A DNA stretch of 64,000 nucleotides from Bradyrhizobium sp. CB1015 (GTDB lineage: Bacteria > Pseudomonadota > Alphaproteobacteria > Rhizobiales > Xanthobacteraceae): NCBI RefSeq assembly GCF_025200925.1, contig NZ_CP104174.1, positions 434,001 through 498,000 of the forward strand. Reading direction: 5' to 3'. Under the pieces are notes generated by a model. The model searched no databases. It was not told the origin of the DNA and saw only the letters and a list, made by a program, of their open reading frames with translations. The position numbers and the translations under genes were made by a program. Positions 16,842 through 26,510 of this stretch are shown here, one piece after another. Numbering within the stretch: position 1 is the first letter of the stretch; every line of letters starts with the position of its first letter.

Positions 16842-19452
16842 TCACGATCCTCTTGGGGACGATGATCACCTTGCGGACGGGCTTGCCGTCCAGCGCCAGC
16901 TTTACCGCATCGAGGCCCAAAACGGCAGCCTCGATTTCCGGATTTTGGGCCGCTGTTGCAACTGTGACCTCACCCCGCTTCTTGCCGTTGACCTGGACCA
17001 CCAAAGTCACGCTGTCTTCAACCAGCAAATCGCGTTCGATTTTGGGCCAATCGGCCTCCGAAACCAGCCCCTTTCGGCCCAGAACCTGCCAGCACTCCTC
17101 GGCGAGGTGCGGCATCATCGGTGAGAACAGCTGGACCAGAATCTGGCTGGCCTCCTGGATCGCCCAGGCGAGATCCGGGGCGGGCTGGCCGGGGCGCTGG
17201 AGCACTTCCGAGAACGCATTGGTGAATTCGCGGATATGGGCCAGGCAAACGTTGAAGTGCAGCCGCTCGATGCCGGTGGTGACCTTGTCCAGCGCGCCGT
17301 GGGCGGCCTTGCGCAAAGCGGTGGCGTCCGGGCCGAAGCTGGCCGGGCGGGCGGCCGGCGCGGCCTTACCGAGCTCGACGGCATCGTTCACCAGCCGCCA
17401 CAGCCGCTGCACGAAGCGCGAGGCGCCCTGGACGCGCTCGTCGCTCCAGATCACGTCGCGGTCGGGCGGGGAGTCCGACAGCATGAACCAGCGGGCGACG
17501 TCGGCGCCATAGGTCTCGATGATGTCGTCGGGGTCGACCGTGTTCTTCTTCGACTTGGACATCTTCTCGATCGGGCCGATCGCGATGTCTTCGCCCGTCG
17601 TCAGCAGCGTGGCGCGCCGTCCGTTGCCGCCGACCTCGACCTTCACCTCGGCCGGCTGCACATAGGTGCCGTCAGCCTTCTGGTAGGTCTCGTGCACCAC
17701 CATGCCTTGCGTGAACATGCCGGCGAACGGCTCGTCCAGCGCGATGTGCCCCGTCGCCTTCATCGCGCGGGTGAAGAAGCGGCTGTAGAGCAGATGCAGG
17801 ATCGCGTGCTCGACGCCGCCGATATATTGGTCGACCGGCAGCATCCGATTGGCGACCGCAGGCGTCGTCGGCGAAGCCTCGTTCCAGGGATCGGTGAAGC
17901 GCGCAAAGTACCAGGACGAGTCCACGAAGGTGTCCATGGTGTCGGTTTCGCGGCTAGCCTTGCCTCCGCATTGCGGGCAGGTGACGTGCTTCCAGGTCGG
18001 ATGATGATCGAGCGCGTTGCCGGGCTTGTCGAAGGTCGCATCGTCAGGCAGCTTCACGGGCAGGTCGGCATCCGGCACCGGCACCACGTCGCACTTCGGA
18101 CAGTGAATGACGGGAATCGGGCAGCCCCAATAGCGCTGGCGTGAAATGCCCCAGTCGCGCAGGCGGAAATTGACCTGACGCTCGCCGACCGGCGCGTTGC
18201 CGCGCAACTCCGTCTCGAGCCGCTTCGCCACCTCTTCCTTGGCCTGCTCGATGGTCATGCCGTCGAGGAAGCGCGAATTGATTATGCGGCCGTCACCGTC
18301 ATAGGCGGTGTCGGTGATGACGAAGCTGTTCGGGTCCTGGCCTTCCGGGCATACGACCGGCGTATTGCCGAGATTGTACTTGTTGACGAAGTCGAGGTCG
18401 CGCTGGTCGTGTGCGGGGCAGCCGAAGATGGCGCCGGTGCCGTATTCCATCAGCACGAAATTGGCGACATAGACCGGCAGCTTCCAGGAGGGATCGAACG
18501 GATGCACCGCGCGGATGCCGGTATCGAAACCCTGCTTCTCTGCAGTGTCGATGATCTCCTGCGCGGTGCCGATCTTCTTGATCTCGGCGATGAACTCCGC
18601 GAGCTTAGGGTTCTTCGCCGCGGCGGCCTGCGCCAGCGGATGATCCGCCGAGATCGCCATGAACTTGGCGCCGAACAGCGTGTCCGGGCGGGTCGTGAAG
18701 ATCTTCAGCTCGCTCTCGCCCGCCGGCGTCGTCGCCGCGTCCAGCGCGAAGCGGATCAACAGCCCCTCCGAGCGGCCGATCCAGTTGCGCTGCATCAGCC
18801 GCACCTTGTCGGGCCAGCGGTCCAGCCCGTCCAGCGCCGACAACAGCTCCTGCGAGTACTTCGTGATCTTGAAGACCCACTGGTTCATCTCGCGCTGCTC
18901 GACCACGGCGCCGGAACGCCAGCCGCGGCCGTCGATCACCTGCTCGTTGGCGAGCACCGTCATGTCGACGGGGTCCCAGTTCACCTTGCGCTTCTCGCGC
19001 TCGGCAAGCCCTGCGCGCAGGAAGTCCAGGAACATCTTCTGCTGGTGCTTGTAATAGGAGGGATCGCAGGTCGCGATCTCCCGCGACCAGTCCAGCGACA
19101 GCCCGATCGAGCGGAGCTGCTTCTTCATCGCGGCGATGTTGTCGTAGGTCCAGGCTTTCGGCGCCACCTTGCGCTCGATCGCAGCGTTCTCGGCCGGCAG
19201 GCCGAAAGCGTCCCAACCCATCGGGTGCAGCACGTTGAACCCCTTGGCGCGCATGAAGCGGGCCAGCACGTCGCCGAGCGTGTAATTCCGGACATGGCCG
19301 ATATGGATGCGCCCGGACGGGTAGGGGAACATCTCGAGCACGTAATATTTCGGCCGCGGATCGTCGTTCTTGGAGACGAAGATCGCCTGCTCGTCCCAGA
19401 GGCGTTGCCAGCGCGGTTCGGCGTCGCGGGCGTTATAGCGTTCGGAGGTCAT
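16828..19452 (-). CDS. leuS: Leucyl-tRNA synthetase
   Basis: This 874-residue class I synthetase has HIGH within [15 protein letters not shown] (44-58), the CP1 editing domain with [12 protein letters not shown] and [16 protein letters not shown], a zinc-like [11 protein letters not shown] and CPQCGGKA insert, and KMSKS at about residue 630. It charges tRNA-Leu. It is the first gene of leuS-lptE-holA. The 159-bp gap upstream is shared with the divergent diguanylate cyclase. Confidence 0.98.
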   Translation of the reverse strand: MTSERYNARDAEPRWQRLWDEQAIFVSKNDDPRPKYYVLEMFPYPSGRIHIGHVRNYTLGDVLARFMRAKGFNVLHPMGWDAFGLPAENAAIERKVAPKAWTYDNIAAMKKQLRSIGLSLDWSREIATCDPSYYKHQQKMFLDFLRAGLAEREKRKVNWDPVDMTVLANEQVIDGRGWRSGAVVEQREMNQWVFKITKYSQELLSALDGLDRWPDKVRLMQRNWIGRSEGLLIRFALDAATTPAGESELKIFTTRPDTLFGAKFMAISADHPLAQAAAAKNPKLAEFIAEIKKIGTAQEIIDTAEKQGFDTGIRAVHPFDPSWKLPVYVANFVLMEYGTGAIFGCPAHDQRDLDFVNKYNLGNTPVVCPEGQDPNSFVITDTAYDGDGRIINSRFLDGMTIEQAKEEVAKRLETELRGNAPVGERQVNFRLRDWGISRQRYWGCPIPVIHCPKCDVVPVPDADLPVKLPDDATFDKPGNALDHHPTWKHVTCPQCGGKASRETDTMDTFVDSSWYFARFTDPWNEASPTTPAVANRMLPVDQYIGGVEHAILHLLYSRFFTRAMKATGHIALDEPFAGMFTQGMVVHETYQKADGTYVQPAEVKVEVGGNGRRATLLTTGEDIAIGPIEKMSKSKKNTVDPDDIIETYGADVARWFMLSDSPPDRDVIWSDERVQGASRFVQRLWRLVNDAVELGKAAPAARPASFGPDATALRKAAHGALDKVTTGIERLHFNVCLAHIREFTNAFSEVLQRPGQPAPDLAWAIQEASQILVQLFSPMMPHLAEECWQVLGRKGLVSEADWPKIERDLLVEDSVTLVVQVNGKKRGEVTVATAAQNPEIEAAVLGLDAVKLALDGKPVRKVIIVPKRIVNVVG

Positions 19453-19641
19453 GGATTCGTTGGGTTTTCGTGGGTTCGGCCGTCAAGACGGCGGACTAGG
19501 CCATAGAAGACCTCGGGGGGTCAATGGGTTGCCGCGCGTTGGAACTTTGACGACGCCTCCGCATAACTACGAGGGCCCGCGTTGGGGTGTGATTAAGGGC
19601 TCAATGGCAATTTGCGGCCGGACAAGGCCGCGTTACCGCAA

Positions 19642-20688
19642 ATGGATTCCAGCTTCGACGATCCCGATTACGACTATGCCGCGTCCATCGCTGGGCGGGC
19701 GGTGCGGAGCATGGCTGAACAGCGGATTGCGCCGACCCCCGCCAATTTTGCGGTCTGGTACCAATATTTCGCGGGCGGCCACGACGATCTGCGCAACGCA
19801 ATCGATCTCCTGATCGACCACAATCGTCCGTTCGACACCCGAACCAATCAGGATCTGTTCAACACCTACGTCGCGCCCCAGGTGAGTGCCGTCGTGGTCG
19901 ACACCTCCGAGCGGCTGCAGGCCGTCATGGGGGCGGCGAAGGAGTTTCTGGCGACTGCGATCGCCGACAATCATTCGCAGATGCAGGTCATCAGCCGGGT
20001 CGCCGACCAGGGCAAGGCCGGCGTCGATCCAAAGCTGCTGGTTGCCCAGCTCATGAACGAGCTGGCGCGGGCCGCCACGCGGGCGACGCGGCTGGAGGCA
20101 GGCTTTGCGGAAAAGACCCGCGAGCTCGACGTGATCCGCGATTCGCTGTCGCGATCCGAAGAGCGCGCCCGGACCGACACGCTGACCGGGCTGGCGAACC
20201 GGCGGGCACTCGATGAATTCCTGCGCAAGGCGCAGACGACCGCGGAATGGGGCGAGCCGCTCAGCGTGCTGATGCTCGACATCGACCACTTCAAGTCCTT
20301 CAACGACAATTTCGGCCACGGTGTCGGCGACCAGGTGCTGCGCCTGATGGCCAATGTGCTGCGCGAGAAGGTTCGCGCGCAGGATCTGCCGGCCCGCTAT
20401 GGCGGCGAGGAGCTGATCGCGGTGCTGCCGGACGCCGATCTGGCCGCTTGTGCCGAGATCGCCGAACGCATCAGGCGCGCGATCGCCGAAGCCACGATCA
20501 CGCGTCGTTCGACCGGCGAGACCCTGCCCAGTATCAGCGTGTCGATCGGCGTGGCGCAATACCGGGTCGGCGAGACGATGACGGATCTGATCGAGCGCTG
20601 CGACCGCGCGCTCTATCTCGCCAAGGGCGGCGGTCGTAATCGTGTCGTGACGGAGATCGAGCTCGAGCGGGCCGGGGCTGCGGGCTGA
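19642..20688 (+). CDS. Diguanylate cyclase (GGDEF), cytosolic
   Basis: This 348-residue protein has an N-terminal helical region of about 170 residues without membrane segments (MDSSFDDPDYDYAASIAGRAV, then a long helix), followed by a GGDEF domain with TDTLTGLANRRALDEFL and the active-site GGEEL at 254-258. An I-site RAQD lies five residues before GGEEL, so product inhibition is likely. It makes cyclic di-GMP from two GTP. ATG 19642 is chosen over TTG 19612. It converges with a second diguanylate cyclase, with a repeat between them. The N-terminal sensor is unrecognised. Confidence 0.9.
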   Translation: MDSSFDDPDYDYAASIAGRAVRSMAEQRIAPTPANFAVWYQYFAGGHDDLRNAIDLLIDHNRPFDTRTNQDLFNTYVAPQVSAVVVDTSERLQAVMGAAKEFLATAIADNHSQMQVISRVADQGKAGVDPKLLVAQLMNELARAATRATRLEAGFAEKTRELDVIRDSLSRSEERARTDTLTGLANRRALDEFLRKAQTTAEWGEPLSVLMLDIDHFKSFNDNFGHGVGDQVLRLMANVLREKVRAQDLPARYGGEELIAVLPDADLAACAEIAERIRRAIAEATITRRSTGETLPSISVSIGVAQYRVGETMTDLIERCDRALYLAKGGGRNRVVTEIELERAGAAG

Positions 20689-20689
20689 A

Positions 20690-20771
20690 GCATGATCCGG
20701 AAAAGTGCGAAGCGGTTTTCCGGAAAGATCATGCAAGCGCGATGATGGTTCATCCGAATCGCATCGCGCTT
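20690..20771. repeat. REP-like element, GCATGATCCGGAAAAG family
   Basis: GCATGATCCGGAAAAGTGCG ... TTCCGGAAAGATCATGC (20690-20734) is an inverted repeat. It is followed by a second palindrome, AAGCGCGATG ... CATCGCGCTT (20735-20771). It separates two convergent GGDEF genes and could serve as a bidirectional terminator. Copies at 39745, 44569 and 45387. Confidence 0.85.
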
Positions 20772-22474
20772 CAGGCGCTCGCCACCATCATCATCTCGGC
20801 CGTGCCGGTCGTGATCGCCTGCACGCCGTGCTCGACGACGTTGTTGCGGCCGCGGTGCTTGGCGGCGTAGAGCGCGGCGTCGGCGGCTTCGATCAGGTCG
20901 CCTGGGCGAAGGGTCTCGTTCGGCTTGGTCGCAGCGACGCCGATCGAGACCGTGACGATCATGTGGTGCGAGGTGATGTGCGGCAGGCAGAGCCTCAGCA
21001 CGGCCGAACGCACCTGCTCGCCGATCTCGACGGCGCGCGTCACGTCGGTGTTCGGCAGCAGCAGACAGAACTCCTCGCCGCCGTAGCGGGCCGCGAAGCC
21101 CATCGTATCGGCGGCGATGCCGGACAGCGATTCGCCGAGCCGCGTCAGGCAGGAATCGCCTTCGAGATGGCCATAGGTGTCGTTGAACAGCTTGAAATGG
21201 TCGACGTCGATCATCAGAAGCGCGAGCTCGCTGCCATATTGCTGCGCGCGCATCCACTCGAAATCCAGCCGGCTCTGGAAGCCGCGGCGATTGGCGAGAC
21301 CGGACAGCATGTCGATCGAAGCCATCACCGTCAGGCGGTCGTTGCTTGCGAGCAGCTCGCGTTCGCGCTGGCTCAGCCGCGCGGCCATGGCGTTGAACGC
21401 GCGGGCCAGCGGCACGAACTCGGCGGGCAGGCGATTGCGCGCGGCGCGGGCCGACAGGTCGCCTTCGCCGACACGCTTGGCCATGTCGGCGAGCATCTCG
21501 ATCGGCTTGATCACGAGCTTTTCGGCGGCGATCAGCGCGCCGAGCAGGACGAACATGAGCACGAAGGCGAACTGCAGATAGGCGGTACGGATGTCGCGGC
21601 TGACCGCGGCGGACACCTTGTCTTCGTCGATGCTGGCGATCAGGCGGGCATTGGTGCCGGCGATGCGGATATAGCTGACCGCGCGGCGGGAGCCGTCGGC
21701 GGCGAGGAAGGACAGCGAACCCTCATCCTGATCGGACCGCAGCGCCTTGTCGGCGATCGCGGACATCAGCGGCATGTTGTCGAGCGGACGGCCGACCGCG
21801 CTGTGCTGATCGGCCGGTGCCGCCAGCACGGTGCCTACGCCGTCGACCAGCACCGCAGTGATGCCGGCGCGACCGCCCAGATTGTTCATGACCTTCGACA
21901 TCCAGTCGAGATTGACGGTGGCGAGCACGACGGCATCGGCCACACCGCTGAAGGCGGACACCGGATAAGCCGCCATCACCGTCGGCGACGGCACCGGCCG
22001 CGACATGATGAAGTCGCTCAGCACGAAGCGGCCGGTTTCCTGAGCCTGCTGGAAGTACGGCCGGTCACTAAGATCGAGGCCGACATACATGTTGTTGGTG
22101 GCGCATTGGATGCGGCCGTCCTGGCCGGCGATCAGAAGCGTGCGGATCCAGGGGAGGCTCGACGGCAGGCTCGCGCGCAGCACGTCGCAGCTCTTGCTGA
22201 TGCCGCCGGCGGAGGCGCGGATGAAGGCCTCCGATTTCAGGATGGTCTCGACCGACGAGATCACCTGGCGCTGCGCATCGGCGCTGTGCCTTGCCACAAT
22301 GGTGAATTCAGCCGCAGCCTGCGCGATCTGCCGCGCGCGCGTGTCTTCGAGCGAGCGAATGCGCTCGAGCATCAAGGGCGCCACCAGAATCACCGCGAGC
22401 AACGCAAGCCGCGCCCGGATTCCGAGAACCTGCTTGAGTTTCGCTCGTTTGCGGTTGAGACTGACGCTTGCCAT
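20771..22474 (-). CDS. Membrane diguanylate cyclase with Cache, HAMP and GGDEF domains
   Basis: This 567-residue protein has a first membrane helix (about 18-36, IRARLALLAVILVAPLML), a periplasmic dCache-like sensor of about 260 residues with YVGLDLSDRPYFQQAQETGRFVLSDF, a second helix (about 295-318, YLQFAFVLMFVLLGALIAAE), a HAMP linker and a GGDEF domain with GGEEF at 465-469. No RxxD I-site stands five residues before GGEEF, unlike the neighbouring cyclase. ATG 22474 (MASVSLNRKR) is preferred to GTG 22492. The Cache domain suggests sensing of a small extracellular molecule; the ligand is unknown. Confidence 0.9.
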   Translation of the reverse strand: MASVSLNRKRAKLKQVLGIRARLALLAVILVAPLMLERIRSLEDTRARQIAQAAAEFTIVARHSADAQRQVISSVETILKSEAFIRASAGGISKSCDVLRASLPSSLPWIRTLLIAGQDGRIQCATNNMYVGLDLSDRPYFQQAQETGRFVLSDFIMSRPVPSPTVMAAYPVSAFSGVADAVVLATVNLDWMSKVMNNLGGRAGITAVLVDGVGTVLAAPADQHSAVGRPLDNMPLMSAIADKALRSDQDEGSLSFLAADGSRRAVSYIRIAGTNARLIASIDEDKVSAAVSRDIRTAYLQFAFVLMFVLLGALIAAEKLVIKPIEMLADMAKRVGEGDLSARAARNRLPAEFVPLARAFNAMAARLSQRERELLASNDRLTVMASIDMLSGLANRRGFQSRLDFEWMRAQQYGSELALLMIDVDHFKLFNDTYGHLEGDSCLTRLGESLSGIAADTMGFAARYGGEEFCLLLPNTDVTRAVEIGEQVRSAVLRLCLPHITSHHMIVTVSIGVAATKPNETLRPGDLIEAADAALYAAKHRGRNNVVEHGVQAITTGTAEMMMVASA

Positions 22475-22512
22475 TTTCGCTACCCACCCCACGGGCTAAG
22501 GTAAAGCGAAGG

Positions 22513-22534
22513 GTTCAAAAACTGTTTCTTGAAC
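22513..22534. promoter_or_regulatory. Imperfect palindrome between GGDEF gene and yggS
   Basis: GTTCAA-N10-TTGAAC with further partial symmetry inside (8 of 11 base pairs). It lies in the 109-bp divergent gap and is a possible operator; no regulator is indicated. Confidence 0.3.
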
Positions 22535-22583
22535 TCGGTAAAATTGGACCTAACCCGGGCTCGGGTCACAGCCAAGAGATGTC

Positions 22584-23273
22584 ATGACAGAAGCCAACGC
22601 CGCGCCGGTAACCGGCGATTCACCAAACGCGCTCGCCGCGGTCGAAGCCGAAATTGCACGCGCCTGCAGGGACGCGCAGCGTGACCGCGCCTCCGTCACG
22701 CTGATCGCCGTGTCCAAGACGTTCGCGGCGGATGCAATTACCCCGGTTATCGCCGCCGGTCAGCGCGTATTTGGCGAGAATCGGGTGCAGGAGGCCAAAG
22801 CCAAGTGGCCGGCATTAACGTCTGCTTATCCCGGTATCGCGCTGCATCTGATCGGGCCGCTGCAATCCAACAAGGCGAAAGAGGCGGTCGCGCTGTTCGA
22901 CGCCATCCATTCGGTGGACCGTCCGAGCATTTGCCAAGCGTTAGCCAAGGAAATCGAATCCCAGAACAAGCACCCGCAGCTGTTCGTTCAGATCAACACC
23001 GGCGAGGAGCCGCAGAAGGCCGGCGTCGCCCCCGGCGAGGCCGATGCCTTCATTGCGAGCTGCCGCGACACCTACGGGTTGACGATCTCCGGATTGATGT
23101 GCATCCCGCCGGTCGAGGAGCCGCCCGCCGCGCACTTTGCGCTCACCGCCAAGATCGCCGCGCGCAATGGCTTGACGAATCTCTCGATGGGCATGAGCGC
23201 CGATTTCGCCACAGCGATCATGTTAGGTGCCACCCATGTGCGCGTGGGCAGCGCGATCTTCGGGCATAGGTAG
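22584..23273 (+). CDS. YggS-family PLP homeostasis protein
   Basis: This 229-residue alanine-racemase-fold protein has the PLP lysine K45 in LIAVSKTFAAD, then FGENRVQEAKAKW, LHLIGPLQSNKAKEAV, IHSVDRPSICQALAKE, FVQINTGEEPQKAGV, GLMCIPP and LSMGMSADFATAIMLGATHVRVGSAIFG. Members bind pyridoxal phosphate and affect B6 vitamer and amino-acid balance without known catalysis. ATG 22584 lies 109 bp from the divergent diguanylate cyclase. Length and motifs are complete. Confidence 0.95.
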   Translation: MTEANAAPVTGDSPNALAAVEAEIARACRDAQRDRASVTLIAVSKTFAADAITPVIAAGQRVFGENRVQEAKAKWPALTSAYPGIALHLIGPLQSNKAKEAVALFDAIHSVDRPSICQALAKEIESQNKHPQLFVQINTGEEPQKAGVAPGEADAFIASCRDTYGLTISGLMCIPPVEEPPAAHFALTAKIAARNGLTNLSMGMSADFATAIMLGATHVRVGSAIFGHR

Positions 23274-23293
23274 TTGCCGTTAGCGAGGGCCTG

Positions 23294-23432
23294 TCGTGTC
23301 CCGGACAAGCCGCAACGCCAACGCGTTGCGGCGCAGAGCCGGGACCCAGAGCAACGCGTTGATGTGCGGCGAAATGGGCCCCGGCTCTGCAGCGCACCGC
23401 TAAGGGGCGCTGCGCTGCGTCCGGGGCACGAG
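23294..23432. repeat. Palindromic repeat, CGTGTCCCGGAC...GCAGAGCCGGG family
   Basis: The outer ends TCGTGTCCCGGAC and GTCCGGGGCACGA and the inner arms GCAGAGCCGGGACCC and GGGCCCCGGCTCTGC are complementary. It is the intact counterpart of the element split by the IS at 8771/9961. Confidence 0.82.
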
Positions 23433-23494
23433 CAGCAAATGCTGCACTCGTGATGACGTAGAGGGAGACGGGATCGCAATGACGGCGGCGCCCC

Positions 23495-24064
23495 TCACCC
23501 GATGATGATCTTTGTTCGCGGGCCCAGGCGCCGCAGCAATTGCAGCATCGCAGATTTCGTCATGGAGACGCAGCCGGCGGTCGGGCCGAAATTGTCGCGG
23601 GCAAGGTGCAGGAACACCGCGCTGCCGCGGCCGGCGATGCGGGGTCGCGTGTTGTGGTCGATCTCGATGATGAAGTCGTAGAGATGATCGGCGCGCTTGA
23701 GCCGGTCGCCGCCCTGCCCCTCCCCGAGCCGGATGCTCTGGTTGTAATGGCGGTCCCGCGGATCCTCGCACCAGGCGTCCGCGTCGGTGATGATCCGGGC
23801 CGGCAGGAACGTCCGGGGACGGCTGTGCCGGTCGCCCCGCCACCACAATTGCCTAGGCCGGAAGCTGCCTCTGGGGGTGCCGCCATCGCCCTCGAGCTTG
23901 TTGGCGAGAATGCCCCCTCGCCCCAGCGCAACCGGAATGGTCAGCGCTCCGGCCGTCAGCCAGCCCCGCCGCGGATTACCGGCAGCAGGCTTAACGCGGA
24001 TCGCCGAGAGCGGCCCGGCGATTCGATTCTTGGTGTAACCGACTGAAGCTGCTTTATTTTTCAT
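23495..24064 (-). CDS. L,D-transpeptidase (YkuD) family protein
   Basis: This protein of about 189 residues has the catalytic motif HLARDNFGPTAGCVSM, with the YkuD His and Cys, near its C-terminus, preceded by GDGGTPRGSF and FIIEIDHNTRPR. These enzymes cross-link peptidoglycan through 3-3 bonds or attach proteins to it, acting in the periplasm; no clear signal peptide is seen here. The start is uncertain: ATG 24064 (MKNKAASVGYTKNRI) or ATG 24088, neither with a convincing ribosome binding site. It diverges from the response regulator gene. Confidence 0.8.
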   Translation of the reverse strand: MKNKAASVGYTKNRIAGPLSAIRVKPAAGNPRRGWLTAGALTIPVALGRGGILANKLEGDGGTPRGSFRPRQLWWRGDRHSRPRTFLPARIITDADAWCEDPRDRHYNQSIRLGEGQGGDRLKRADHLYDFIIEIDHNTRPRIAGRGSAVFLHLARDNFGPTAGCVSMTKSAMLQLLRRLGPRTKIIIG

Positions 24065-24265
24065 GTGAACGCGCAATGTCGAATTCATTACAGGACATTC
24101 ATCAAAACGGCCTGCTATTCTGAGTTAGAGTGCTTCTGGCTTGTGAATCGGTAACAGCCCACTACTTCAACACGAACAACAATAATAACGGCGACCTTAA
24201 ACTTCCCTCGCGGCTGGGTGCGGCATGGATGCGCGCCGAGCCGGACCCTAAAAGGATGACCCCCC

Positions 24266-24952
24266 ATGGCCAATGCCCGCAAGATCCTCATCGTGGATGA
24301 CGATACCGATCTGCGCGATACGTTGGTGGAGCAATTATCGCTACACGAAGAATTCGAAGCCTCCGCCGTCGATACCGGCGCCAAGGGCGCCAGCGCCGCG
24401 AAGGCCAACTCTCCCGATCTGGTCCTGATGGATGTCGGCCTGCCCGACACCGACGGCCGCGAGGTCGTCCGCTCCTTACGCAAGGGCGGCTTCAAGGCCC
24501 CGATCATCATGCTGACCGGGCACGACACCGATTCCGACACGATCTTGGGCCTGGAATCCGGCGCCAACGATTATGTGGCAAAGCCCTTCCGCTTCGCCGT
24601 GCTGCTGGCCCGCATCCGCGCCCAGCTCCGCCAGCACGAAGCCAGCGAGGACGCGGTGTTCTCGGTCGGCCCCTACTCCTTCCGTCCCGGCTCGAAGATG
24701 CTGACCGCGGCCAATGCCCGCAAGGTCCGTCTCACCGAGAAGGAGACCGCGATTCTCCGCTTCCTCTACCGGGCCGGCCAGATGCCGGTGTCGCGCGAGA
24801 CCCTGCTCCAGGAGGTCTGGGGCTACAATTCCGGCGTCACGACCCACACGCTGGAAACCCACATCTACCGCCTGCGCCAGAAGATCGAGAAGGATGCCGC
24901 CAACCCGGAGATCCTGGTGACGGAAGCCGGTGGCTACAAGCTGGTGCCGTGA
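24266..24952 (+). CDS. OmpR/PhoB-type response regulator
   Basis: This 228-residue protein has a receiver domain with acidic pocket D11-D13, phospho-acceptor D56 in VLMDVGLPDTDG, switch Thr in IIMLTGHD and Lys in YVAKPF. A winged-helix output domain follows (about 130-228; LTEKETAILRFLYRAG, SGVTTHTLETHIYRLRQKIE, TEAGGYKLVP). It would control transcription after phosphorylation by a histidine kinase not encoded nearby, so it is an orphan. ATG 24266 has AAGGATG upstream. The L,D-transpeptidase gene diverges from it and could be a target, which is only a suggestion. Confidence 0.92.
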   Translation: MANARKILIVDDDTDLRDTLVEQLSLHEEFEASAVDTGAKGASAAKANSPDLVLMDVGLPDTDGREVVRSLRKGGFKAPIIMLTGHDTDSDTILGLESGANDYVAKPFRFAVLLARIRAQLRQHEASEDAVFSVGPYSFRPGSKMLTAANARKVRLTEKETAILRFLYRAGQMPVSRETLLQEVWGYNSGVTTHTLETHIYRLRQKIEKDAANPEILVTEAGGYKLVP

Positions 24953-25010
24953 TACGCTTCGACGGGGTGCGAATCGTTTTAGATCGCATGCCCTCGAGCC
25001 TCGGACCTGA

Positions 25011-25454
25011 ATGTCAATCGACGATGATGTAGCGCTTCTCGAGCGTGTCCCGACACTGCGCCTGTTGGGAGACGCCTCGTTGCGCATGCTGGCGATCGGC
25101 TCCGAGCAGCGTGACTTCGTCCGCGGCGACGTGCTGTTCAATCTCGGCGACGACGCCGATGCCGGCTTCGTGGTCCAGCGCGGCGCCTTCCGGGTCGAGG
25201 ACGGCGCCGGCGCCGAAATGATCGCCGGCCCCGGCGCACTGATCGGCGAGCTCGCGCTGGTGGTGCCGATGAAGCGGCCGTCGAGCGCGATCGCGCTGGA
25301 GCATTCTTCCGTCATCCGCGTTGCACGCAGCCTGTTCCAGCGCGTGCTCGAAAGCGATCCCGCCGCGGCGGTGCGCCTGCGCGACGAATTCGCGGTGCGC
25401 TCCAGCCAGATCGCCAGCGATATCCTGATGGCGGGTGCGAAGCTGACGAGCTGA
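25011..25454 (+). CDS. Cyclic nucleotide-binding domain protein (Crp/Fnr-like, no DNA-binding domain)
   Basis: These 147 residues form one cNMP-binding beta-roll: LLERVPTLRLLGDASLRMLAIGSEQ, FVRGDVLFNLGDDADAGFVVQRG, MIAGPGALIGELALVVP. A C-terminal helix follows and there is no helix-turn-helix. The usual Crp phosphate-binding cassette (FGE..L..R) is represented by LIGELALVVPMKRPSSAIA, so binding of a cyclic nucleotide is plausible but unproven. It follows the response regulator by 58 bases and may be in the same operon. Confidence 0.75.
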   Translation: MSIDDDVALLERVPTLRLLGDASLRMLAIGSEQRDFVRGDVLFNLGDDADAGFVVQRGAFRVEDGAGAEMIAGPGALIGELALVVPMKRPSSAIALEHSSVIRVARSLFQRVLESDPAAAVRLRDEFAVRSSQIASDILMAGAKLTS

Positions 25455-25471
25455 CGTCGGCGCTCTGTTTT

Positions 25472-25556
25472 GTAGCCCGGATGGAGCGCATTGCAATCCG
25501 GGACAGTCTTTCCGCAGGCGAGAATCCCGGATTTCGCTGCGCTCCATCCGGGCTAC
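25472..25556. repeat. Palindromic repeat, GTAGCCCGGATGGAGCGC family
   Basis: The ends GTAGCCCGGATGGAGCGC and GCTCCATCCGGGCTAC are complementary. It lies between two convergent genes. Related copies at 39383 and 56102. Confidence 0.85.
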
Positions 25557-25562
25557 GGGAGC

Positions 25563-26378
25563 TCACACCTCCAGCGTCACCGTCACCGGCACATGGTCCG
25601 ACGGACGCTCCCAGCTGCGGGCATCGCGCAGAATCCTGAAATCGCTGACCGCGTCCTTCAGCGCGCGCGAGACCCAGATGTGGTCGAGCCTGCGGCCGCG
25701 ATCGCCGACCGTCCAGTCGGGCGAGCGGTAGCTCCACCACGTATAGACCTTCTCCGACATCGGAATGCGATCGCGCGCGACGTCGACCCATTCGCCGGCA
25801 TCGAGCGCCGCCTTCAGCTTCTCGGTTTCGATCGGCGTGTGCGAGACGACTTTCAGAAGCTGCTTGTGCGACCACACGTCGTTCTCGTGCGGGGCGACGT
25901 TGAGATCACCGACCAGGATGTGGCGATCCTCACCGCGCGGATGCAGCGGCTCGCACGCCTTCATCTCGTCGAGGAAGCGGAGCTTGTGATCGAACTTCTC
26001 GTTCACGAGGGGATCGGGAATGTCGCCGCCCGCGGGCACGTAGAAATTATGCAGCACCAGCGGTTTTGCGATGCCCGCCTTCTCGCCGAACGACACCGAG
26101 ATGTGGCGTGAATCGATCTTGTCGCAGAAGGTGCGGATGTCCTTCGATTCGAATGGGATCTTCGAGACGATGGCGACGCCGTGATAGCCCTTCTGCCCGT
26201 TCAGCGCGACGTGCTCGTAGCCGAGCCGCTTGAAGCGCTTCAGCGGAAAGGCATCGTCGATGCACTTGGTCTCCTGCAGGCACAGCACCTCCGGCCGCGC
26301 GCTCTTGAGAAACTTCGCGACCAGGTCGATGCGCAGCCGCACCGAATTGATGTTCCAGGTTGTCAGGGAAAGACGCAT
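25563..26378 (-). CDS. xthA: Exodeoxyribonuclease III
   Basis: This 271-residue endonuclease/exonuclease/phosphatase-fold protein begins MRLSLTTWNINSVRLR and has the metal-binding LQETKC, GYHGVAIVSK, LVGDLNVAPHENDVW, and the C-terminal RRLDHIWVSRAL and SDHVPVTVTLEV. It cleaves abasic sites and removes 3' blocks in base excision repair. Length is typical. A palindromic repeat precedes its start. Confidence 0.95.
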   Translation of the reverse strand: MRLSLTTWNINSVRLRIDLVAKFLKSARPEVLCLQETKCIDDAFPLKRFKRLGYEHVALNGQKGYHGVAIVSKIPFESKDIRTFCDKIDSRHISVSFGEKAGIAKPLVLHNFYVPAGGDIPDPLVNEKFDHKLRFLDEMKACEPLHPRGEDRHILVGDLNVAPHENDVWSHKQLLKVVSHTPIETEKLKAALDAGEWVDVARDRIPMSEKVYTWWSYRSPDWTVGDRGRRLDHIWVSRALKDAVSDFRILRDARSWERPSDHVPVTVTLEV

Positions 26379-26402
26379 GGGAGCGGTCTAACAAACTCCA
26401 TT

Positions 26403-26486
26403 CGTCATGGCCGGGCTTGACCCGGCCATCCACGTCTTTTTGTCCGATCCGAAACGTGGATGCCCGGGACAAGCCCGGGCATGACG
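26403..26486. repeat. Palindromic repeat, CGTCATGGCCGGGC family
   Basis: CGTCATGGCCGGGCTTGACC ... GACAAGCCCGGGCATGACG. The inner arms CCACGT and ACGTGG also pair. It fills the gap between lolA and xthA. Copies at 31283 and 61723. Confidence 0.82.
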
Positions 26487-26510
26487 GTCATCCGAGCGGC
26501 CATCAACCTC

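Noticed and set aside
20705..22504. 599-codon open frame on the plus strand
   Set aside because: Antisense to the Cache-HAMP-GGDEF gene; no domain features.
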